From the NCBI GenBank assembly GCA_025927935.1, contig JAICKM010000356.1, positions 1-7,174 on the forward strand: 7,174 nucleotides of DNA, written 5' to 3'. The notes below the pieces were generated by a model. That model made no database searches, was not told where the DNA came from, and saw only the letters and a program-made list of their open reading frames with translations. This DNA comes from Chloroflexia bacterium. Its GTDB lineage: Bacteria; Chloroflexota; Chloroflexia; QHBQ01; JADMIH01. This document shows positions 1-5,886 of the stretch, one piece after another (within the stretch, counting starts at the first letter, position 1; every line of letters begins with the position of its first letter). The position numbers were made by a program, and so were the translations under genes.

Positions 1-833
1 ATGCGGCGGCGCTGGCAGAACGGCAGTTTGGCCGGGTTGACCCAGACAACCGGCTCGTGGCGGGGGAATTGGAGAAACGCTGGGAGGAGGCGTTATATGC
101 CCTGCACCAAGCCGAGGCGGCAGCAGCAACGCTTGCGCCGGCTACTGCCCTGGAGAAGCTGAGCCCGCAGTTACAGGCCGCATTTCGCGCCATAGGGGCG
201 CATCTACCAGCCTTGTGGCAAGCGGGTCGCATCAGCACACGGCAGCAGAAGGCACTATTGCGCTGCTTGATCGAGAAGGTGGTAGTGCAGCGCACGCGGC
301 CTGATACCATCGTCGCGCGCATCGTTTGGCAAGGCGGGGAGACGACAACGCTAGATATTCTGACGAGGGTCGGGCGGTTGCGAGACATGGCGGGAGCAGC
401 AGAGATGGAGCAGCTCATCGTTGAACGCAGCCGCGCGGGCATACTCGACGAGGCGATCGCGGCGGAACTGACGGAGTTAGGCTACCGCTCGCCGTTGGCG
501 GCCAGCATGTTAGTGAGCACCGTCAAGACAATTCGCCTGCGGCATGGCATCCTAATTACGCGGCACCAATCGCATCCGCGGCAGGTGGCGGACTACCTGA
601 CGGTGAGCCAATTGGCAAAACGCTTGCAGGTGGGGGTCCACTGGATCTATGATCGACTGCATAACGGGACGATCGCGCTGGGCAGAGACGCAGCGACGGG
701 ACTGTATCTATTTCCCGACAATACGGCAACGCTGGAACAGCTGGCAGCGCTAAAGAACGGGCTGGTGAGCAGGGTCAGCGTAGACGCGTTGTGCAACAAT
801 AGCGCAAGCGAGGTTGCCAGATGCGCCAGGTAA
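1..833 (+). CDS. Large serine recombinase, C-terminal part (5' cut by window edge)
   Basis: The frame is open from base 3 to the TAA at 831-833, so the N-terminal catalytic domain with its serine lies outside the window. The visible part matches the C-terminal region of large serine recombinases (site-specific DNA strand exchange, usually transposon or phage integration and excision). It begins with the motif VDPDNRLVAGELEKRW, typical of the segment following the recombinase domain. A coiled, Ala/Glu-rich stretch follows, then LPALWQAGRISTRQQKALLR and LIEKVVVQR, both frequent in this family. Near the C-terminus a helix-turn-helix-like segment, YLTVSQLAKRLQVGVHWIYD, suggests an extra DNA-binding domain of the excisionase/MerR type. 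No frameshift is visible. Codons are less GC-biased than in the amylase region, which fits acquired DNA. The family call is firm; the target site and element are unknown. Confidence 0.85.
   Translation, partial: AAALAERQFGRVDPDNRLVAGELEKRWEEALYALHQAEAAAATLAPATALEKLSPQLQAAFRAIGAHLPALWQAGRISTRQQKALLRCLIEKVVVQRTRPDTIVARIVWQGGETTTLDILTRVGRLRDMAGAAEMEQLIVERSRAGILDEAIAAELTELGYRSPLAASMLVSTVKTIRLRHGILITRHQSHPRQVADYLTVSQLAKRLQVGVHWIYDRLHNGTIALGRDAATGLYLFPDNTATLEQLAALKNGLVSRVSVDALCNNSASEVARCAR
788..800 (+). repeat. Inverted repeat, left copy (GTTGTGCAACAAT)
   Basis: This 13-base word is repeated exactly in inverted orientation at 1160-1172. It lies within the last codons of the recombinase, 20 bases before the start codon of the small gene. 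Its 9-base core TTGTGCAAC recurs at 6976-6984 and, inverted, at 7034-7042. Confidence 0.7.
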
Positions 834-1150
834 AGCCGGAGGGACCGCGGATATATCGGGACAAACTCTATCGGGACGGTTGCGAACCGATCGAGGTAGG
901 TTCAGCAAGCTGGCAAGCCTGGCTGGCCGAGGCAGCGACGCACGAGTTTGTGTTTCGGGCGGCGGACGGCAGTTGGCATCGGGCCCGGCGGGAGTGGCGG
1001 CGGGGCACCGCCTATTGGTATGTGGCCTGTCGGGTGCGGGGGCGGGTACGGCGGTTCTATCTGGGGCCAGCAGTGGCACTTGACTGTAGCCGGTTAGCGG
1101 CTGTAGCAACAGCGATAAAGGCGGCACGGGAGGTGTTTGCAGAGGGCTAA
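821..1150 (+). CDS. Small stand-alone protein (109 aa) resembling the N-terminal domain of Chloroflexota MalT/LuxR-like regulators
   Basis: The ATG at 821 lies inside the recombinase frame, 13 bases before its stop codon ends. GAGG at 810-813 gives a fair Shine-Dalgarno, so the two genes are probably translationally coupled. The protein is basic and aromatic-rich. Its order of motifs is PRIYRDKL, SASWQAWLAEA, EFVFRAADGSWHRARRE, YWYVACRVRGRVRRFYLG, then an Ala-rich helix. From memory this matches the roughly 100-residue domain that precedes the NTPase in many Chloroflexota MalT/LuxR-type transcriptional activators. Here it stands alone. The domain's biochemical function is not known to me; its compact, Arg-rich form would suit nucleic-acid binding, which is inference. 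It could be a partner or directionality factor for the recombinase, or a regulator of the pair. No domain is truncated and no frameshift is seen. Confidence 0.65.
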   Translation: MRQVKPEGPRIYRDKLYRDGCEPIEVGSASWQAWLAEAATHEFVFRAADGSWHRARREWRRGTAYWYVACRVRGRVRRFYLGPAVALDCSRLAAVATAIKAAREVFAEG

Positions 1151-1159
1151 AACTGGCTT

Positions 1160-1172
1160 ATTGTTGCACAAC
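1160..1172 (-). repeat. Inverted repeat, right copy (ATTGTTGCACAAC)
   Basis: This is the exact reverse complement of 788-800. It starts 9 bases after the stop codon of the 109-residue gene, so the pair brackets that gene with 359 bases between the arms. It could be an operator, a recombination site arm or the remnant of an element end; the sequence does not decide. Confidence 0.7.
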
Positions 1173-1204
1173 ACGACCACGGCTGCTACTATGCGGGTTC
1201 CGGC

Positions 1205-1258
1205 GTACTTAAGCGAATCCACTAAAGTGGGTTCTAGAAGGAGGTATCAAGATGCCTG
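1205..1258 (+). promoter_or_regulatory. Orphan gene leader: hairpin, Shine-Dalgarno and ATG without a gene
   Basis: AATCCACT (1216-1223) and AGTGGGTT (1226-1233) form an 8-base-pair stem with one G-U pair and a two-base loop. AAGGAGGT at 1238-1245 is a full match to the anti-Shine-Dalgarno sequence, and ATG follows at 1252. The frame reads Met-Pro-Asp and then runs into the group II intron remnant, stopping at 1273-1275 after seven codons. So the start of some gene has been joined to the broken intron. A hairpin directly before a gene beginning Met-Pro-Asp would suit the left end of an IS200/IS605-like or REP-associated (RAYT) transposase, but three residues cannot establish that. Confidence 0.4.
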
Positions 1259-1834
1259 ATCGAAGCAGCCTTTAATGTCCGCATCCAGTATCCATTGGCT
1301 AGCCCTTTTCTGGTTGAGCGTAGTATGGATTGCCTGGATAGCATCCATGGTGCAACGTCCCGGTCGGAAGCCGTAGGAGTTGGCCTCGAAACGCGCTTCC
1401 CATTCCGGTTCGAGCGGTGCCTTGACCAGTGCCTGCATCACCCGATCTTTCACGGTGGGTATCCCCAAGGGCCGCTGCCCGCCGCTTTTCGGGATGTACA
1501 CCCGTCGAACCGGCTTGGGTCGGTAGCCTTTGAGGCTCAGGCCCCCCTTAAACAGTTGCATGCGTTTAGCTGGTGTGTCGCATACCACACCGTCTACGCC
1601 TGCCGTATGTTTGCCCTGGTTCTCCTGCGTCACCCGCCGGATGGCCAGCAGCTTGTTTGATGTGGCTCGCACGAGGAGCTTTTGCAGGTTCTTGACCTTG
1701 CGCCAGTCCTCGGCCTGGGTAGCACAGTAAATCCGCTCCTGCAAACGACGGACGTTGGTTTCCACCGCGTGCCAGTTGATGTCAGCCCACGTTGGTTCTT
1801 GTCGTTCTTTGGTCGGTTCAGTGAAGACCTTCAC
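1247..1834 (-). pseudogene. ltrA: Group II intron reverse transcriptase/maturase, truncated N-terminal fragment
   Basis: The 195 codons compare with roughly 420-600 residues for full-length intron-encoded proteins. The start is GTG at 1832-1834 ([11 protein letters not shown] follows), with GGAG about 8 bases upstream. Family landmarks in order: [36 protein letters not shown] (RT0 region), [13 protein letters not shown] (RT1), [15 protein letters not shown] (RT2), [18 protein letters not shown], and [12 protein letters not shown] (RT3, carrying the first catalytic Asp). The next three residues, Gln-Ala-Ser, and the TGA come from unrelated DNA across a breakpoint near 1259. The YADD active-site motif (RT5), thumb, DNA-binding and endonuclease domains are missing, so no reverse transcription is possible. 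The remaining frame is intact, which suggests the truncation is fairly recent. Confidence 0.9.
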
Positions 1835-2458
1835 CGTCTAACTTCTCCGCAGATTGGGTCGTTGCCGTTGGTTCCTTACTGTCAAGACCAGTCGGACGTC
1901 CGCTCCCTTTCGGGTTGGGTATCTCCCGCTTGTGCTGGCCCTATCCTGCCGATTACAGGCAGGCGTTCGCTTCTTCCGACCTCTCCTCCCCTCTACGCCA
2001 TGCCCCTCCTTACGGAGAGGATACCGCGATAGCGGGGCGTATAGGGTTTACTCAGTTGACGATTGAGAAGATGCAGACTGACTGGTTGGCGTCTTTGCCC
2101 CGGTGGGAGCTATGAATGTCGCTGCCATCTAGTGCCTATGGCAGACCGTCCCACGTACCATTTTGGTTACGGCATAACAGCCTCTTTTGCCGTTCGACTT
2201 TCACGAGGTTTTAGGGAGACGCTTCACTCACGTTCAACCAGGCAGTCCTTCCCTAGACCGTGACCACGTTGAGGCGGGCAGCCAACGGTTCGTTGTCCCC
2301 AGGGCTTCAGACGGAGGATTACTCCATCGCCTGCCTGGGTAGGGACACCCGGACATCACGGGGCTCGCAATCTTGGTGTTGTCACCTCCACTGTGATACT
2401 TCTCAACGGCCCTTATCTGGTCTAGCGTCTATGCGGACGCTTCCCATACTGGTCGCAC
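1259..2458 (-). mobile_element. Group II intron, 5' part only
   Basis: Read on the minus strand, the element starts with GTGCGACC at 2458, the usual 5' end of a bacterial group II intron. About 620 bases of non-coding ribozyme sequence follow, then the intron-encoded reverse transcriptase. Homology stops at about 1259-1261, inside the reverse transcriptase. Everything downstream is absent: the rest of the protein and ribozyme domains V and VI with the 3' splice site. The fragment can neither splice nor retrohome by itself. GTGCG also occurs at 2462, so the 5' boundary is uncertain by four bases. Confidence 0.8.
1835..2458 (-). ncRNA. Group II intron ribozyme, 5' domains (I to start of IV)
   Basis: This non-coding stretch lies between the GTGCGACC intron start and the reverse transcriptase start codon. 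Its length, about 620 bases, is usual for domains I-III plus the start of domain IV, where the protein is encoded. No open frame of convincing coding character covers it. Base composition is lower in GC than the flanking genes and many short complementary segments are present. I did not fold it, so domain limits are not given. Domains V and VI are missing. Confidence 0.7.
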
Positions 2459-2604
2459 GCACGAAAAAGTCGGAGCGCGCGCTGGAACCGGCCCCCCGGC
2501 GATGACTGCGGTCGGGCCGAGGCGCGCAGGCTCCCGCGCCCGGCGGGTCAGCGGGCCAGCCCGCTACCTTTTGCGAGACCCCCCGGCTCTTTCGTGCTCT
2601 CCGA
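2459..2604. other. Intergenic spacer, intron 5' flank
   Basis: About 146 bases lie between the intron 5' end and the stop codon of the helical-protein remnant. The only structure seen is AGCGGGC-CA-GCCCGCT at 2550-2565, a perfect 7-base-pair hairpin. On the plus strand it is followed by ACCTTTT, a weak terminator-like tail, but no plus-strand gene ends just before it. Confidence 0.4.
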
Positions 2605-3814
2605 CTACGCCTCAGGGAGCGGATCCTCCAAGGCGCCGGGCGGATCCGCAGATGGAGGGAGAGCGGTGGCGGGGAAGAGCGGCGGCGTCCAGGCCGGATC
2701 CCGCAAGCGGGCAAACGCGTGGTCGACGACGGCCTGGCCCGCGTCGAGATCGCAGGCAGCGAGTGCCCCGCTGCCATAGGACGGCAGCGGGGCGGCGCGC
2801 GGGGGCTGATCGCTGGGCGGCAGGGTCTGGAGGTAGCAGACTAGCGCGTCGAGCGGGTCGCCGTGCAACTCATAGAGATACCCGAGAAACCGCCACGCCC
2901 GGTTCAACAGCGCCGGCGGCAGGTCCGCGTGCGGGAGCCGCAGGAGGTGGAGCAGGCTCAGGTGGGCGGCGAGATCTTCGTCGGCGGTGGACTGGATCAG
3001 GGCGAGCGGGTAGAGAAAGTGGGCCGTCGCAGCGGGCAGCTGTAGCGCCTGGCTGCGCGTGAGGCCCTCCTTGGCCCACCCACTCGCCGCGGTGAGCCGC
3101 GCCGGCGCGCGAGTGTAGAGGCTCAGGTCGATCAACCGGTGCAGGCAGGCCCGCGCATGGCGGGGATAGGCCGCGTCGCGGTAGAGCCGGTAGGCCAGCC
3201 GATAGCCCCCGATAGCGGCCGTGAGATCGGGTGGGGGCCCACCACATCCGGGGGCCGGGCGGGCAAAGGCGGAGCGCGGAACGCGGAAGGCGGCAGGACT
3301 TCATCCTCGTCGGGTTACGGCTCTTGTTCCGCGGTCCGCGCTCCGCGTTCCCACTTCGGCAGCTCGCCAGGCACGGGCAGCGGGGGTAGATAGTAAATCA
3401 GCCGGTCGGCCTGCGCCGCCGCCAGGAAGGCCCGTTCCGGGGGGTCAGGGTCGCGACAGCGGGATGCTGGGCGATCTGGTCGGTTAACTCCAGGTGCCCG
3501 CTCAACAGCTCCAGCTCCAGCAGCCAATGGTGAAACGGGCGCCCCGCCCAGGGCAGGGCCAGCACCTGCACGGCGGTCGCCAGATCCCCGCCCTGGCAGC
3601 TTTGCGCGAACAGGGCGGGCAGAGGATACAGGGTGGTGCGCGTGGGCGGGGTGGCCGGCAGCGGCTCGCGGCGCAGAAAGGCGGCGAGCGCGGGGGGCGG
3701 GGGATCGGGAAACGGGGGTAGGGGCTCCAGCAAAGTAATCCTCCCAAAGGTCTGGGCCACCGACGGGGGCGAGTGGCGGGCGGGCGGCGACGGCCGGTTA
3801 GCGAATCGTTCCGC
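2605..3814 (-). pseudogene. Alpha-helical repeat protein (TPR-like), frameshifted and interrupted
   Basis: Three consecutive minus-strand segments read as one protein. Segment A is open from 3814 and runs through FGRITLLEPLPPFPDPPPP and FHHWLLELELLSGHLELTDQ to VATLT near 3445. The reading then shifts by one at the G6 run 3439-3444 (C6 on the coding strand). Segment B reads PPERAFLAAAQADRLIYYLP to LPKW at 3351. A hairpin repeat with stops follows. Segment C resumes near 3240 with AIGGYRLAYRLYRDAAYPRH, ARACLHRLIDLSLY and FLGYLYELHGDPLDALVCYL, and ends at TAG 2605-2607 after ALEDPLPEA. The Ala/Leu-rich amphipathic helices and the spacing of Tyr/Leu/Ala resemble TPR-type helical repeats like those at the C-terminus of MalT/LuxR-type or NTPase-TPR proteins. 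No catalytic motif is seen, so the function is open. The 5' end is unclear; no convincing start or ribosome-binding site is visible. Confidence 0.55.
3269..3346. repeat. Hairpin repeat inserted in the helical-protein gene
   Basis: The 20-base arm at 3269-3288 (GCGGAGCGCGGAACGCGGAA) matches the reverse complement of 3327-3346 at 19 of 20 positions. A 38-base loop separates the arms. On the coding (minus) strand the loop places a TAA near 3315 after LPKW and a TGA at 3301-3303 before the downstream frame, so it separates two otherwise coding-like segments. Each arm is built from short units of the type GCGGA(A/G)CGCGGA. This looks like a small interspersed palindromic element, possibly present in many copies in the genome; that is inference. 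Confidence 0.65.
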
Positions 3815-3858
3815 TCAAGCAACGCCCGCGCCGGCCCGCCTCGTCGGGTTGGGTCGGC

Positions 3859-3999
3859 CTAGAGTGCCGCTTGCCCCGCCGCCTCCGCCAGCAATTGCGC
3901 GGGGTTGAGCAGGTCGGGCGCGGTCTCGGCGGGCGGCCCGATACTTACCCGAAGACCGGCTGGCCGCTGGCCCTGCGGCGGCGCGCCTTGTGGCGGGCA
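3859..3999 (-). pseudogene. Possible C-terminal end of an unidentified minus-strand gene
   Basis: A short minus-strand frame lies between a TAA at 4000-4002 and a TAG at 3859-3861. Its last 30 or so residues (VSIGPPAETAPDLLNPAQLL, then AEAAGQAAL) have a natural C-terminal helix character and mostly G/C third positions. The N-terminal part looks non-coding. It may be the tail of a gene whose body is lost, or a chance frame in GC-rich DNA. I do not recognise it. Confidence 0.2.
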
Positions 4000-4450
4000 T
4001 TACCGGTAAGCTGGTCACCGAGCAAGAGATCGACGAGCACCTCTACGCCCTGGCGCTGTACCAGAATGACCAGAATTGGTGTGAGGAACTGCGCCAGGAG
4101 TTCGGACTGCAGACCGTCGCATTCGCGACGGAACGCATGGCTCCGGGGATCGCCCATCTGCGGGGTGCGGGGATCGCGGATCCATGGGACGATCCCCGGT
4201 TGGTCATCCTCGTCCGCAGGTTACTGACGTACCGGCACGCCAACCATGTGGTCATCAGCTTCCCGCAGGGGCGGATGCGCGCCGAGTTCGGCCAGCTCCT
4301 CCTCATGAAGCTGGGCGCCCGGACTGGCGAGTCGGATCACAGCTTGACGGAAGATCTCCGCACGCGGTTATTGCGATCCGGGTCTGGATGGGCGGGGATG
4401 TTCCCGGCCCCGGGAACGATACGCTCGGCGTGATCGCCACTTGCCCCTGA
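3990..4450 (+). pseudogene. Unrecognised protein gene with one frameshift near its 3' end
   Basis: From GTG 3990 the frame reads KLVTEQEIDEHLYALALYQN, WCEELRQEFGLQTVAFATER, DPWDDPRLVILVRRLLTYRH, VVISFPQGRMRAEFGQLLLM, then drifts into unlikely sequence and stops at 4433. Another frame takes over near 4366-4372 with VIAIRVWMGGDVPGPGNDTL and GVIATCP, ending at TGA 4448-4450, which looks like a genuine C-terminus. Third codon positions are strongly G/C, which supports real coding in both parts. There is no convincing ribosome-binding site at 3990 and the gene may be 5'-truncated; the frame is open upstream to the TGA at 3906-3908. I see no signal peptide, membrane segment, zinc site or catalytic motif, and no family comes to mind. 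It converges on the amylase remnant, 97 bases away. Confidence 0.5.
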
Positions 4451-4490
4451 GCAGCTTGTTCTCTCCGACCGGCTGCTAGGACATGGCTTA

Positions 4491-4551
4491 TCACTCATCA
4501 CTCGTGTGCGACGCCCCGCTGCGCGATCGCTCGTCACGCGTCACTCATCAC
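4491..4551. repeat. Direct repeats TCACTCATCAC between convergent genes
   Basis: TCACTCATCAC occurs at 4491-4501 and 4541-4551, with a degenerate TCGTCACGCG between. Read on the minus strand, the right copy begins at the amylase stop codon and gives TGATGAGTGA, that is two stop codons in tandem. Bases 4450-4455 (AGCAGC) and 4472-4477 (GCTGCT) can pair weakly, but no T-run follows, so I do not call a terminator. Confidence 0.5.
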
Positions 4552-5801
4552 GACGCGCAGTGCTCCCAGGGGTCGCGCATGAAGTAGAGGGCGTCGCGGC
4601 CCTGGACCGCCATGCCGCCGCGGGCCCGCGTGCCCCAGCGCGTCACGTACTTCTTGCCGTCGGCGTGCCGCTCGATGGCCACGAAGACGTTGTTGCGCAG
4701 TTCGCGGTAGCAGCCCTCCAGCTTCGTCAGGGTCAGGTCGAGCACCGGCACATCGAACCGGTCGGCCGCCTTGTTCACCACGAAGAACCCCTCGGCGCCC
4801 CGCTCTATAACCAGGAGCGTCGGGCTATCGACGACAGCCCGCACCTGCTCGGCCACGGCGGCCGCGGCCGCCGCCCGCGGGGCCAGGATGTGGCGGAACT
4901 GCACGCCCGCGGGGATGAAGGGCGCGGCCTGGTCATCCCGGTTGAGCACCAGGGGCGTGCCGGCCTGCCGGGCCAGCACGTAGGCGGTCGCCAGGTACGA
5001 GTCCATCGGCATAGGGGTCCAGGGGGGTGGAGGTCCAGTCGGGCACCTGGTCGTGGTCGCGGCCGAAGGTGACGCTGCGCGGATCGGCCACGGCCTGGGG
5101 CCCGCGCAGGGTGCGCAGGTCGCCGCCGAAGCTGAAGGCGATCTTCATCGTGTGGTAGAGGACGAAGTCGGTGATGGCGGCCACCAGGGTGTAGTCCTGC
5201 GGGGGCGTGTCGTGGTCGGTGATCACCTCCAGGTAATTCCAGTCGCGGCCCTGGCTGGCCGCGTTGATATAGCGGATGTAGTCGCCCTGGATGAGGGCGG
5301 CCGGCATGTGCTTGGCCGCGTCGAAGCGGAAGCCATCGATGCCCAGGTCGAGCAGCGGCTGCAGGCCCACCTGCTGCACGCGCCGCATCTCGGCCTTCGT
5401 CTGGTCGAGATCGGGCAGCCCGCCGAGCCAGCAGTGGACCTCCGTGTCGCGGTTGCCGTCGGCGTAGTTGATGGCGCAGGGCGGGTGGAAGGCGGCGGGC
5501 CGCAGGCCGGGGCAGTGGAGATCCTGGTACTGCGGCAGGTTGGCCATGTGAAGACCACGTCGGCGATGACCTTGATCTGGCAGCGGTGGGCCGCGGCGAC
5601 CAGATCGCGCAGGTCCTGCTCGCTGCCGCGGCCCGCGATGACGCTGTAATCGACCGGCTGATAGCGGACCCACCAATCGGGGGCCGGGTTGGACTTCGGT
5701 GTAGGCGGGATCTGGAGGTGGGAGTAGCCCTCCGCGGCCAGCGCGCAGGCCTCTTGCTTTGTCTGGCGGAACGGCTCGTTGAAGGGGGTGTAGGTCAGGA
5801 T
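4548..5801 (-). pseudogene. Alpha-amylase family (GH13) glycosidase, decayed by two frameshifts
   Basis: Three minus-strand segments make up one GH13 enzyme, which hydrolyses alpha-1,4-glucosidic bonds of starch-like polymers. Segment 1 (5801-5550) reads ILTYTPFNEPFRQTK to KVIADVVF, the start of conserved region I. The Asn-His that should follow is lost in a deletion of apparently four bases at about 5550. Segment 2 (5550-5005) has MANLPQYQDLH, INYADGNRDTEVHCWLGGLP, DGFRFDAAKHM (region II, nucleophile Asp at 5320-5322), NYLEVITDHDT (region III, acid/base Glu at 5227-5229) and VTFGRDHD (region IV, with Asp where NHD is usual). Segment 3 starts after a one-base loss near 5003-5007: DSYLATAYVLARQAGTPLVL, the C domain (SPTLLVIERGAEGFFVVNKA, KLEGCYRELRN, KKYVTRWG) and a natural end at TGA 4548-4550. 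Only a few N-terminal residues seem missing, where the insertion sequence begins. No signal peptide is visible. Confidence 0.88.
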
Positions 5802-5824
5802 TCAGGCAAGCCTGCGGGAAATGT

Positions 5825-5883
5825 GATACCCTCCGGGTGTCTACCAATCTTGGCCGTCAGGCCGCCATTGCCGGGAGGGTATC
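5825..5883 (+). promoter_or_regulatory. Leader hairpin that covers the transposase ribosome-binding site
   Basis: GATACCCTCCGG (5825-5836) pairs with CCGGGAGGGTATC (5871-5883), a 12-base-pair stem with one bulged G. A small inner hairpin, GGCC-GTCA-GGCC, lies between the arms. The right arm contains GGGAGG, the Shine-Dalgarno of the transposase, 8 bases before ATG 5887. In an RNA made from outside the element this stem could hide the ribosome-binding site. That mechanism is known from other insertion sequences such as IS10 and IS50; its operation here is inference. It could instead be a transposase-binding subterminal repeat. Confidence 0.5.
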
Positions 5884-5886
5884 GCC

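Noticed and set aside
1530..2505. Several plus-strand open frames of 60-120 codons across the group II intron
   Set aside because: They overlap the ribozyme and the reverse-transcriptase gene of the opposite strand and have no recognisable protein features.
2550..2570. Hairpin followed by ACCTTTT as a plus-strand intrinsic terminator
   Set aside because: The T-run is only four bases, it is offset from the stem, and no plus-strand gene ends upstream of it.
2502..3062. Long plus-strand open frames opposite the helical-protein remnant
   Set aside because: They consist almost entirely of Arg, Gly, Ala and Pro, as expected for the antisense or shifted reading of GC-rich coding DNA.
3939..4040. 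Resemblance of the plus-strand reading YLPEDRLAA...LVAGITG to the start of Chloroflexota adenylate/guanylate cyclase domains
   Set aside because: The match is short and needs gaps, the metal-binding Asp of the expected FADISGF motif is absent, and the following sequence shows no cyclase homology.
453..4530. Two copies of GCGATCGC (453-460 and 4523-4530), the HIP1 octamer of cyanobacteria
   Set aside because: Two copies of a GC-rich palindrome in 7 kb are too few to suggest a cyanobacterial origin, and the protein resemblances point elsewhere.
4447..4560. Possible CRISPR-like array from the repeated TCACTCATCAC
   Set aside because: There are only two short copies plus a degenerate one, with no uniform repeat-spacer pattern. 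They are simple tandem stop-rich repeats between convergent genes.
5053..5649. A 198-codon plus-strand frame opposite the amylase
   Set aside because: It is the antisense shadow of the amylase segments, which show clear GH13 motifs on the other strand.
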